Positions 24,542-32,482 of a DNA stretch of 64,000 bases are shown here, in pieces. The position numbers and the translations under genes were made by a program. The notes beneath the pieces are model-generated. The model was not told the origin of the DNA, ran no database searches, and worked only from the letters and a program-made list of their open reading frames with translations. Positions within the stretch are counted from its first letter, which is position 1, and every line of letters begins with the position of its first letter. Source of the DNA: Deltaproteobacteria bacterium (GTDB lineage: Bacteria > Desulfobacterota > Desulfobulbia > Desulfobulbales > Desulfobulbaceae); NCBI GenBank assembly GCA_024280455.1, contig JAJRQC010000135.1, positions 33,466-97,465 of the forward strand, read 5' to 3'.

Positions 24542-26272
24542 ATGACCAATAAAGAAATAGTGACCAGGCTGTTCGGGGTACTTACGCCCTATCGCAGCAA
24601 ACTTATCATTGCCATGGTGGGGATGGTTATTGTTGCCGGTTTTAACGCCGCCCAGGCCTATATGGTCAAACCTCTTCTTGACGAGATTTTTGTCAACAAG
24701 GATAAGGTGCTGCTCAACATTTTGCCCCTGGCCCTGCTGGGTATCTTTCTTGTTAAGGGTATTTTTTATTTTATTTACTCGTACCTCCTTGAATGGGTCG
24801 GACAGTGCGTTATCCGTGATCTTCGCAACCAAATCTATGCCCATTTGAACAGGTTGCCCCTGTCTTTTTTTCACCACATGCCCACCGGTGAACTTATCTC
24901 CAGGATTATTAACGATGTTACCCTGCTGCAGGGGGCTGTCTCTCATGCCCTGATCCGTATTCTGCGTGATTTTGTCTCCGTCATCGGCCTGCTCGTGGTG
25001 ATTTTTATGATGGACTGGCGCCTGGCTCTGATGTCGATGATTTTCCTGCCCATGGCTGCCGCACCCATTGTCATCTTTGGCAAGAAGTTTCGCCGGGTTT
25101 CCACCCGCTATCAGAGGAGTATCGGTGAGGTCACCAATATCCTTCATGAAACCATCGGCGGAGCCCGGATCGTCAAGGCGTTCTGTATGGAAAAGCAGGA
25201 AGAAAAACGTTTTGCAGCCCAGATACAGCATCTGTTCAACACCCTGATGACCGAAACCAGGTATCGGTGCCTGTCTCATCCCATGATTGAGTTCATGGGC
25301 GGAGTCGGTATAGCCCTGATTATCTGGTTCGGCGGCATGCAGGTCCTTAAGGGAACATCGACCATGGGCGCTTTCATGTCATTTCTCACCGCCCTGATCA
25401 TGCTCTATGAGCCGGTCAAAGGAGTGAGCAAGATTAACTCTACCATCCAGTCCGGTCTGGCTGCTGCAACCCGTATCTTTAATCTGCTCGATATTGTGCC
25501 GGATATCGTGGAAAAAAAGGATGCCGTAATCCTGCCGCCTTTTCATGACTGTATTGAATTTCAGGATGTCGGATTTTCGTATGAGCCCGGCGAGCCGGTC
25601 CTGCATGGAGTCAATCTCAAGGTTCAGCGGGGTGAGGTTCTGGCTGTTGTCGGTCCGTCCGGCGGCGGTAAGACTACCCTTGCCAATATGCTGCCCAGGT
25701 TTCATGATGTTGATTCCGGGGCGATTCGTATTGACGGCCATGACATTCGCGATCTGACCCTGCACTCGTTGCGCAGCCAGTTGGCACTGGTGACCCAGCA
25801 GACTATTTTATTTAATGATACGGTTCGTTACAATATCGGCTACGGCAGTCAGGATTGTAGTGAAGAGGATGTCCACCGGGCGGCCGATGCCGCCTTTGCC
25901 CTGGAGTTCATTGAAGAACTGCCCGACGGCTTTGACACGATTATCGGTGAATCCGGAGCCCGGCTTTCCGGCGGTCAACGCCAGCGTATTTCCATTGCCC
26001 GGGCAATTCTCAAGGATGCACCGGTGCTGGTCCTGGATGAGGCTACCTCGGCCCTGGATACCGAGTCCGAACGTAAGGTCCAGAAGGCCCTGGAAAACCT
26101 GATGAAAAACAGGACGACAATTGTTATCGCCCACCGGTTGTCGACCATTAAAAATGCCGATCGGATTATTGTCATGCAGGGCGGCAGACTTGTGGAAGAG
26201 GGGACTCATGATGCCCTGCTGGCACGGGGTGAGGTGTATAACCAATTGTACCAGATGCAATACAGCGATTAG
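24542..26272 (+). CDS. msbA: Lipid A export ABC transporter MsbA (permease-ATPase)
   Basis: This 576-aa half-transporter dimerises in the inner membrane to flip lipid A-core. The N-terminal ~320 residues hold six transmembrane helices and the coupling segments (LSFFHHMPTGELISRIINDV, VTNILHETIGGARIVKAF). The ATPase domain has Walker A GPSGGGKTTLA (about 376-386), Q-loop VTQQTILFNDTVR, signature LSGGQRQRISIARAIL, Walker B VLVLDEATSALD and H-loop IAHRLSTI. Length and motifs are as in MsbA. It opens the run of LPS genes from msbA to the heptosyltransferase, and its upstream region now carries the inserted element. Confidence 0.93.
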   Translation: MTNKEIVTRLFGVLTPYRSKLIIAMVGMVIVAGFNAAQAYMVKPLLDEIFVNKDKVLLNILPLALLGIFLVKGIFYFIYSYLLEWVGQCVIRDLRNQIYAHLNRLPLSFFHHMPTGELISRIINDVTLLQGAVSHALIRILRDFVSVIGLLVVIFMMDWRLALMSMIFLPMAAAPIVIFGKKFRRVSTRYQRSIGEVTNILHETIGGARIVKAFCMEKQEEKRFAAQIQHLFNTLMTETRYRCLSHPMIEFMGGVGIALIIWFGGMQVLKGTSTMGAFMSFLTALIMLYEPVKGVSKINSTIQSGLAAATRIFNLLDIVPDIVEKKDAVILPPFHDCIEFQDVGFSYEPGEPVLHGVNLKVQRGEVLAVVGPSGGGKTTLANMLPRFHDVDSGAIRIDGHDIRDLTLHSLRSQLALVTQQTILFNDTVRYNIGYGSQDCSEEDVHRAADAAFALEFIEELPDGFDTIIGESGARLSGGQRQRISIARAILKDAPVLVLDEATSALDTESERKVQKALENLMKNRTTIVIAHRLSTIKNADRIIVMQGGRLVEEGTHDALLARGEVYNQLYQMQYSD

Positions 26273-26556
26273 TGCGCCATGTTTGTACAAAATTTCTGGG
26301 GAATATGGAATCGGCTGCCTTTTGACAGGGAGTACCCGTTTACTGATTCCCGGCTCCGGCAAAAGGATGAACAAGCTCCCTGACAGGCAGCTGTTCTGGG
26401 AATCGATACGACGTTTCATGCTGGTCTATGCGCTGGGAGAAAATCGCATATATCAACACCATACAGCCTGAAGCCGTTGCCGGGGAGGGGTTGAACTTGC
26501 TCTGGTCGGCAACTGGCAGACGTGGGACGAAAACACCCCGTAAAGAACGAGTGTAC

Positions 26557-27813
26557 ATGGAGATTATGACCGCTGGCCGGAAATCACTCTTGCAGAAGAT
26601 ACAGCATACCGCCACCTTGAGTATTGACTGGTTTGCCGTTATGCTTGCCTTCAGCATCCCGCTCTCCACCTCGGCTGTTTCGGTGCTGGCGGTGCTGATT
26701 CTTACCGCCTGGATCATAGGGGGCGACTACTCCCGTAAATGGGCCGTCATTACAAAAAATCCCGTCAGCCTGGCGCTCCTTTTCTATCTGGGCCTTTTTT
26801 TTCTGGGTTTGTTGTGGACTCAGAATATCAGTACCGGTCTGGAAATGATAGAGAAACAGTGGAAGTTGCTCCTGTTTCCGGTGCTGCTCAGTTCACTGGT
26901 CTACTCCCATCGTCGGCGGTATGTTGTTTCCTTTCTTGTCGGATTGACGGTCGCCATGCTGATGACCTATCTGGCCTGGTTCAATATTCTGCACTATGGC
27001 GGTGTGACCCCGGAACATCTGACCAAAGGGCTTTTCCACGTGATTTATAACCCCTTGCTGGCTTTTGGCTTTTACCTGGTCTGCCATGAAGTGCTCTGGG
27101 GGAAATGGGCTGTTATGCGTCGTCTGGGATTGATCCTGCTTGCCGCATGCATGGCCGTTGACATGTTTATCACTGAAGGGCGGACCGGACAGGTCGTCTT
27201 CTTTGTCCTTCTGGGGCTTTTGTTTATTCAGTTTTTCAGCAGAAGTAAACTCAAGGCCGTGCTCTTTATTCTGCTTATTCTCCCGCTTACCTTTGCCGCC
27301 GGGTATCAGTTGAGTCCGACATTTCAAAACCGGGTGGATGCAGCCGGACAGGAAATACGGGAGTTTAATGAGAATCCAAATACTTCAGTTGGGTTGAGGT
27401 TGTTGTTCTGGAAAAATTCCTGGAGGATTATTAGAGCTCATCCGTTGTTCGGGGTGGGAACAGGTGATTTTCAATCCTCATATGCAGAGGTGAATGCTGA
27501 GTTGTCACCGGATATGGTTGCCACCGACAATCCGCATAATCAGTATGTTTTCATTCTCTGTCAATTTGGAATTCTTGGTCTTCTCAGCCTGTTGACCATC
27601 TTTTTTGCTCAGATTCATCAAGCGGTAACCTGTAAAGATGACTGGAGAAGAATTCGTATTGCCTTCCCTGTTTTTTTTCTGACCATCATGCTGGCCGAAT
27701 CCTATCTTGTTATCTATGAAACCGGCTTTTTCTTTGCTCTTTTTTCAGCAGTTTTGTTTGCCCGGCCCGGCAAGTCGGCTGAGTCGAGTGCGGCACCGGG
27801 GGAAGAACAATGA
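26557..27813 (+). CDS. O-antigen ligase / polymerase family membrane protein (WaaL-like)
   Basis: This ~418-aa inner-membrane protein has ten to twelve predicted helices and a large periplasmic loop (about 250-345). That loop contains VGLRLLFWKNSWRIIRAHPLFGVGTGDF and ATDNPHNQYVFILCQFGILGLL, the Wzy_C/WaaL signature with the conserved Arg and His. It most likely joins O-antigen to lipid A-core. The frame opens at 26428, but the extra residues are non-hydrophobic and unlike the family, so ATG 26557 is preferred although its ribosome-binding site is weak. The end overlaps the next glycosyltransferase in ATGA. Ligase and polymerase cannot be told apart by sequence alone. Confidence 0.8.
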   Translation: MEIMTAGRKSLLQKIQHTATLSIDWFAVMLAFSIPLSTSAVSVLAVLILTAWIIGGDYSRKWAVITKNPVSLALLFYLGLFFLGLLWTQNISTGLEMIEKQWKLLLFPVLLSSLVYSHRRRYVVSFLVGLTVAMLMTYLAWFNILHYGGVTPEHLTKGLFHVIYNPLLAFGFYLVCHEVLWGKWAVMRRLGLILLAACMAVDMFITEGRTGQVVFFVLLGLLFIQFFSRSKLKAVLFILLILPLTFAAGYQLSPTFQNRVDAAGQEIREFNENPNTSVGLRLLFWKNSWRIIRAHPLFGVGTGDFQSSYAEVNAELSPDMVATDNPHNQYVFILCQFGILGLLSLLTIFFAQIHQAVTCKDDWRRIRIAFPVFFLTIMLAESYLVIYETGFFFALFSAVLFARPGKSAESSAAPGEEQ

Positions 27814-28694
27814 TGCCGCGTATATGTATTATTATTGTCAACTATAATACCGGTCTGCTTCTGTCACGCTGCCTGGATTCCATCAGGGCGCAGAAGGAGA
27901 GTGACTGCCGGGTTATTGTGGTAGATAATGCATCGGTGGATAAGAGTCTCGAGTTGATTCGCAGCGGCTATCCCGAGGTTCTGCTTATTGGCAATGACCG
28001 GAATCTCGGCTTTGCCGCCGCCAACAACCAGGCGATACGGGAGACGGAGGCGGAGTTGCTTTTTTTTCTGAATCCGGATACCGAGCTGCAACCCGGATGT
28101 CTTGCTGAAATCAGGGCGTTTATGGCGGCCCATCCCGAGGTCGGGCTGGCCGGTCCGGCTATCGTCAACAGTGACGGCAGTCATCATTCCACGGTTGAAG
28201 AGAGGTATCCGGGCAGTCATTATACCTGTGGCGAGGTTGATGAGCTGCCCGGCGACATTGCCTGGATTCTGGGAGCAGCTCTTATCGCCAGCAGGAGTGT
28301 GATTGCCGAGGTCGGGGGGTTTGATGAACGTTTTTTTCTCTATGCCGAAGATATCGATCTCTGCCTGGAGATCAGGAAAAGGAATTGGCTGCTGGGTTAT
28401 ATTGCCAATGCAAAGGTGCTGCATCTGGAAGGGCAGAGTGAAAAAAAGGCCCCTTTTGCCGATGTCATTGAGCGTAAGGTTCGAGCGGAATTAATTTTTT
28501 TTAAAAAACACTATCGTTCCGAAACCGTGGCAAAAATACGACGAGCCAGACTGTTGCAGGCCTGGTGGCGAATTCTGTCGCTTGGTGCAGGCGGGTTGTT
28601 TTTTGGAGCGGAGGATGCCCATCGTAGAAAACAGATTAAGTATGCCGTCATTGCCCGTTTATATGGGCAGGCATCCCCTTCGGAGGATCGGTGA
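27810..28694 (+). CDS. Glycosyltransferase family 2
   Basis: This 294-aa cytoplasmic GT-A enzyme has IIIVNYNTGLLLSRCLDSI at the N-terminus, VVDNASVDKSLELI, a NDRNLGFAAANNQAI segment and FFLNPDTELQPG (the DxD-type motif, about 88-100), then GAALIASRSVIAEVGGFDERFFLYAEDIDLCLEIRKRNW carrying the catalytic acidic pair. This arrangement is typical of rhamnosyl- and other LPS/O-antigen GT2 enzymes. A hydrophobic, basic C-terminus may contact the membrane. It overlaps its upstream neighbour in ATGA and its downstream neighbour in GTGA, so the three are translated as a coupled set. Confidence 0.88.
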   Translation: MMPRICIIIVNYNTGLLLSRCLDSIRAQKESDCRVIVVDNASVDKSLELIRSGYPEVLLIGNDRNLGFAAANNQAIRETEAELLFFLNPDTELQPGCLAEIRAFMAAHPEVGLAGPAIVNSDGSHHSTVEERYPGSHYTCGEVDELPGDIAWILGAALIASRSVIAEVGGFDERFFLYAEDIDLCLEIRKRNWLLGYIANAKVLHLEGQSEKKAPFADVIERKVRAELIFFKKHYRSETVAKIRRARLLQAWWRILSLGAGGLFFGAEDAHRRKQIKYAVIARLYGQASPSEDR

Positions 28695-29746
28695 AGGTTG
28701 CCATAGTTCATAATCAGTTCAGCAGCGGCGGCGGCATGGAAGCCTATATGTCGGCCCTGATCCGTGGGTTCCTCGCTGCCGGGGATGAGGTTCATATTCA
28801 TACCTACGAAGTGGACAGGGCTCTGGCTGCCCGGCTGCCCTGTATTCTTCATAAAAGCAACCTGTTCTTTTTGCCGCGTCGCTGGAAAAAATACTGGTTT
28901 TTATGGCAGTGTAACCGGCATTTCGACCGGAATGCCTATGATCTGTCGCTTGGCCTGACCCGGACCTTTGGCCCGGATATCGCCGTAATCGGCGGCATAC
29001 ATCCGGCCTCAGTCGCAGCCAGTCCCGGGCGCAATTATTTTCTGCGTCGATTTCATGATCGGATCGAAACCGGGCTGGAACGTACCATGTTTGCGCGGAC
29101 ACCCAGGATATTAGCCCATTCGAAGGCCATTGCCGGCGAGATTGAGGCATATTACAGCAGTACGGATCCCGGTAAGATTTCTGTACTCTATCCGCCGATT
29201 GATACTGATTTTTTTCGACCCGTTCAGGGAGATGAACTCATTGAGGCACGGAAACGGTATGGTCTCGATTCTGCAAAGATGACCCTGCTCTTCCCCTCCC
29301 TGGGGCACAGGAGAAAAGGATTGGAGGAGCTGTTGACCGCTTTTCGGCAACTTGATCGAGATCGTTTTGAACTGCTTATCGTCGGGGAAAGGGTGCGCGG
29401 TTTTACTGATTTTCCAGGGGCGGTGCGATATCTCGGGTATATAGAGAATCTATCAGAGCTGTATACCGCCGTGGATTATACGGTCCTGCCCTCTTATTAT
29501 GAGCCCTTTGGGCTGGCGGTGGTGGAATCACTGCAATGTTCCACGCCGGTTCTGGTAACCAGCACGGTGGGGGCGGCGGAATTGTTAAGTCCTGATGAAG
29601 GGGTAGTTCTTGATGATAACAATCCGGCAGCGCTTGCATGTGCAATTGAAAAACTGGAGAAAAAAACAGTGGAACCCGGGTTTGTTCAGCGCCATGGACT
29701 CAGCCTTTGTCAACATATAGAGCAGCTGAAAGCATTGGTTCAATGA
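28691..29746 (+). CDS. Glycosyltransferase family 4, LPS core type
   Basis: This 351-aa GT-B enzyme has VHNQFSSGGGMEAYMSALIRGF at the N-terminus as the acceptor-side glycine-rich loop. The C-terminal donor domain has LFPSLGHRRKGLEELLTAF, LIVGERV and LPSYYEPFGLAVVESLQCSTPVLVT (EX7E motif, about 270-294). The build resembles LPS core glucosyltransferase WaaG. It starts at a GTG inside the previous gene's stop (GTGA overlap). It lies directly before a heptosyltransferase, which supports a core-sugar role. Exact donor unknown. Confidence 0.87.
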   Translation: MKVAIVHNQFSSGGGMEAYMSALIRGFLAAGDEVHIHTYEVDRALAARLPCILHKSNLFFLPRRWKKYWFLWQCNRHFDRNAYDLSLGLTRTFGPDIAVIGGIHPASVAASPGRNYFLRRFHDRIETGLERTMFARTPRILAHSKAIAGEIEAYYSSTDPGKISVLYPPIDTDFFRPVQGDELIEARKRYGLDSAKMTLLFPSLGHRRKGLEELLTAFRQLDRDRFELLIVGERVRGFTDFPGAVRYLGYIENLSELYTAVDYTVLPSYYEPFGLAVVESLQCSTPVLVTSTVGAAELLSPDEGVVLDDNNPAALACAIEKLEKKTVEPGFVQRHGLSLCQHIEQLKALVQ

Positions 29747-29767
29747 GAGCGTATCCGGGATTGAATC

Positions 29768-30844
29768 ATGGATTGCAAGAATAAGCGAATTTTAATCATC
29801 AAACCCAGTTCTCTGGGGGATATAGTCCATACCCTGCCGGTGGTGCATGCTCTGAAAAGGAGTAACCCGGAGAGCACCATCAGCTGGATAGTGCAGCAGG
29901 CCTTTGCCCCTCTGCTTGAATGTGACCCGGCTGTTGATACCGTCTACCCGATCCATATTCCGTCGACCAGTGATCCGCAGGCCGGTCGTTTTGCCTACTT
30001 CCAGGCCTTTGTCGCAACCGTAAAGATGTTTAAAAAGCTGCATCGTCAGTTGAAAAATGCTCCCTGTGACCTAGTGCTTGATCTGCACGCTTCGTTTCGC
30101 AGCGGCTTGTTGGGACGGACCAACCCGGGCGGTCTGCGGGTGGGGTTCAAGGGAGCCAGGGAACTCAATACCTGGTTCCAGAACCAGCTGGTCACGGTTC
30201 CGGAATCGGCCCGGCATGCGCTTGATAAAAACTTGTTGTTCTGCGACCATCTGGCCTGTACTGTTGCTCCTGAAGATTTCCACATGTGTTGCAGCACAGA
30301 CGATGTCGATGCCGTGCGGGTTTTTCTCCGCCGGCACAAGATACCTGCAGGGGCGGAAATTATTTATGCCAACCCTTCGGCCCGCTGGCAGACGAAATTC
30401 TGGCCTGCCCGCCGGTGGGCCGAACTTGCAGATTGTCTCTCTGCCCGGGGAACGGTGATGGTTTTTGGCGGCAGCGGGCAGGATGTACCCTATATTGCGT
30501 CAATTACCCGACTGATGAAAACCCGGGCCCTGGTTACGGCCGGTTGTCTCAGCCTGCCGCAATCCGTTGCCCTTGTTCAGCGATCTTCTCTGTATGTTGG
30601 GCTGGATTCCGGTCCCATGCATATGGCAGCCCTGTCGGGCATCCCGGTGGTGGCTCTGTTTGGCCCCACTCATCCGGACCGGGTAGGGCCTTATGGAGTG
30701 AAACATACAATCGTGCGTGCAATCGATTTGGATTGCCTGGAGTGCAGGCGACGTTCATGCGATCATCTTAGCTGCATGAAGGGGATCACGGTAGGTATGG
30801 TCTATGATGCTGCAGTCTCGTTTGTTTCCAGAGCGGAAGTATGA
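29768..30844 (+). CDS. ADP-heptose:LPS heptosyltransferase (GT9)
   Basis: This 358-aa GT-B enzyme of family 9 adds heptose to the LPS inner core at the inner membrane. Signature blocks are ILIIKPSSLGDIVHTLPVVHAL at the N-terminus, DLVLDLHASFRSG, ANPSARWQTKFWPARRWAELAD in the ADP-binding half, and YVGLDSGPMHMAALSGIPVVALFGPTHPDRVGPYG (about 278-312). The C-terminal cysteine-rich segment (DCLECRRRSCDHLSCMKGI) is common in GT9 members. Whether it is heptosyltransferase I or another isoform is undecided. It overlaps the following GT2 gene by four bases. Confidence 0.9.
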   Translation: MDCKNKRILIIKPSSLGDIVHTLPVVHALKRSNPESTISWIVQQAFAPLLECDPAVDTVYPIHIPSTSDPQAGRFAYFQAFVATVKMFKKLHRQLKNAPCDLVLDLHASFRSGLLGRTNPGGLRVGFKGARELNTWFQNQLVTVPESARHALDKNLLFCDHLACTVAPEDFHMCCSTDDVDAVRVFLRRHKIPAGAEIIYANPSARWQTKFWPARRWAELADCLSARGTVMVFGGSGQDVPYIASITRLMKTRALVTAGCLSLPQSVALVQRSSLYVGLDSGPMHMAALSGIPVVALFGPTHPDRVGPYGVKHTIVRAIDLDCLECRRRSCDHLSCMKGITVGMVYDAAVSFVSRAEV

Positions 30845-31659
30845 AAATCAGTCTGATTATAACAACCTATAACTGGAAAGAGGCTCTGCATCTTTCCCTG
30901 AAAAGTGTTCTTCGGCAAAAGGTCTTACCCCTTGAAGTCATCGTTGCCGATGATGGTTCAGCTGAAGAAACCGGGGAAGTCATACGGGCCATTGCCGCTG
31001 ATTCACCCATTCCGATTATTCACTCCTGGCAGGAGGATAAAGGGTTTCGACTGGCCCGAAGCAGAAATCGAGCCATTGCCCGGGCCCAGGGAGAGTATAT
31101 TATCCTCATTGACGGAGATATTCTTCTGGAAAAACATTTTGTTCAGGACCACCATCAGTTTGGCCGCCCTGGTTTTTTTGTCCAGGGAACCCGGGTGTTG
31201 TTGAGTAAAACCTTATCCGAACAGGTTGTGCAATCCGGACACCTGAATGCCGGCTTTTGCCGGCATGGGGTGGAAAACAGAAAAAATTGTCTACGCTCGG
31301 AAATTCTGGCCCATCTCTTTTCGTTTAAGAGCAGGCAGCTGCGCGGAGTCAGGACCTGTAATTTTGCCTTCTGGCGGCGGGATGCCGTACAGGTCAACGG
31401 CTTTAATGAGGAGTTTGTCGGCTGGGGGCGGGAGGATTCTGAGTTTACCGTGCGGCTGATGAATATCGGCATTCGGCGCCAGAATGTCAAGTTTAATGCC
31501 TTGGCCTATCATCTCTATCATCCGATCAGTGACCGAAAACATCTGACGGAAAATGATCATATCCTGCAGCAGACCATTGATCAGAATCTTTGCTTTTGCG
31601 AGCATGGTCTCAGGCAGCATATGGCGGCCAGCGACGGGTTGGAACCTTCCATCCCTTAA
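30841..31659 (+). CDS. Glycosyltransferase family 2 with galactosyltransferase-type C-terminal half
   Basis: This 272-aa enzyme has SLIITTYNWKEALHLSLKSVL, VIVADDGSAEET and ILIDGDILLEKHF (DxD, about 91-103), then GVRTCNFAFWRRDAVQVNGFNEEFVGWGREDSEFTVRLMN, the Glyco_transf_7C region also found in LPS core galactosyl/glucosyltransferases. It is the last gene of the rightward LPS run, and its TAA lies one base from the stop of a convergent GT2 gene. It is probably cytoplasmic. The substrate is unknown. Confidence 0.87.
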   Translation: MKISLIITTYNWKEALHLSLKSVLRQKVLPLEVIVADDGSAEETGEVIRAIAADSPIPIIHSWQEDKGFRLARSRNRAIARAQGEYIILIDGDILLEKHFVQDHHQFGRPGFFVQGTRVLLSKTLSEQVVQSGHLNAGFCRHGVENRKNCLRSEILAHLFSFKSRQLRGVRTCNFAFWRRDAVQVNGFNEEFVGWGREDSEFTVRLMNIGIRRQNVKFNALAYHLYHPISDRKHLTENDHILQQTIDQNLCFCEHGLRQHMAASDGLEPSIP

Positions 31660-31660
31660 C

Positions 31661-32482
31661 CTAACCCTTGAGTTCCGGTTTTTTGTTCCTGTACAGCGGC
31701 GGGGAATCCGGCGGCTGCCAGTCGGCCTGCAGTTCCACCAGCTTGGCGTATTTATAAAAAGTGCCCTGGAAGTTGCCCACCGCAATGACCACCCCCGGCC
31801 AGCCGTCGAGAATGCCTTTCTTTAAAATGTACATGTGAAAGAACGACCAGCAGCCCCGGGACAGCGCAGTGAGCATGGTCGCCTTGCGGCCGCGCATTTG
31901 CAGCTTTTTCGCCCCGAGTGTTGAGTATTTGTTGGCCTTATGGGCGACTTCTTCAAGGTTTTTATAGGGGAACTGCCAGATGGGCTGCTGCAGGTAGCCC
32001 GCCGGTTTGTTGGAGATGATTGTATACTCTTCGTGGACCGGATCGTCGTTTTTGAAGTCCAGAGTTCCTTTTTTAAAGAGTTGGGGCTGGCGATAATCCG
32101 GATAGAAACCGGAGTGTTTGATCCAGCGGCCCATGAAAAAGTTTCGGCGGGGAATGTAATACGCATCTGCGGTTTCAGGCAGTTCGATTGTCCTTAAGAT
32201 TTCGTCTCTGGCTTCAGCCGTACAGCGTTCATCTGCGTCCAGTGAGAAAATCCAGCCATGGCTGCAGGCAGCCATGGCCCTGTTGCGCAGATCGCCGAAT
32301 CCTGCAAACTTGATCTGTATCACCTTCGCGCCCAATTTCTCGGCAATGGCTGCGGTCTCATCCTGGCTGTACGAGTCGGCCAGAATGATCTCGTCGGCCC
32401 AGAGGACCGAGTTGATGGCGGACCGAATTTTTTCAGCCTCGTTATAGGCGATAATGTAAACAGAAATTTTTTGTATGCTCAT
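31661..32482 (-). CDS. Glycosyltransferase family 2, LgtF/WaaE-like
   Basis: This 273-aa protein has ISVYIIAYNEAEKIRSAINSVLWADEIILADSYSQDET and SLDADERCTAEARDEI, the hallmark of the LgtF/WaaE group that adds glucose to inner-core heptose. It continues with RRNFFMGRWIKHSGFYPDYRQPQLFKKG and a membrane-proximal C-terminal amphipathic region. It lies on the opposite strand to the main LPS run and shares an ATGA overlap with the upstream PilB-like gene, so the two unrelated functions appear co-transcribed. Beta-1,4-glucosyl transfer is inferred from family resemblance. Confidence 0.88.
   Translation of the reverse strand: MSIQKISVYIIAYNEAEKIRSAINSVLWADEIILADSYSQDETAAIAEKLGAKVIQIKFAGFGDLRNRAMAACSHGWIFSLDADERCTAEARDEILRTIELPETADAYYIPRRNFFMGRWIKHSGFYPDYRQPQLFKKGTLDFKNDDPVHEEYTIISNKPAGYLQQPIWQFPYKNLEEVAHKANKYSTLGAKKLQMRGRKATMLTALSRGCWSFFHMYILKKGILDGWPGVVIAVGNFQGTFYKYAKLVELQADWQPPDSPPLYRNKKPELKG

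Noticed and set aside
26273..26556. Small proteins between msbA and the O-antigen ligase gene (for example a 34-codon frame from 26287)
   Set aside because: Several short frames exist, but none has a good ribosome-binding site or a recognisable motif. It could be the remains of a lost gene.
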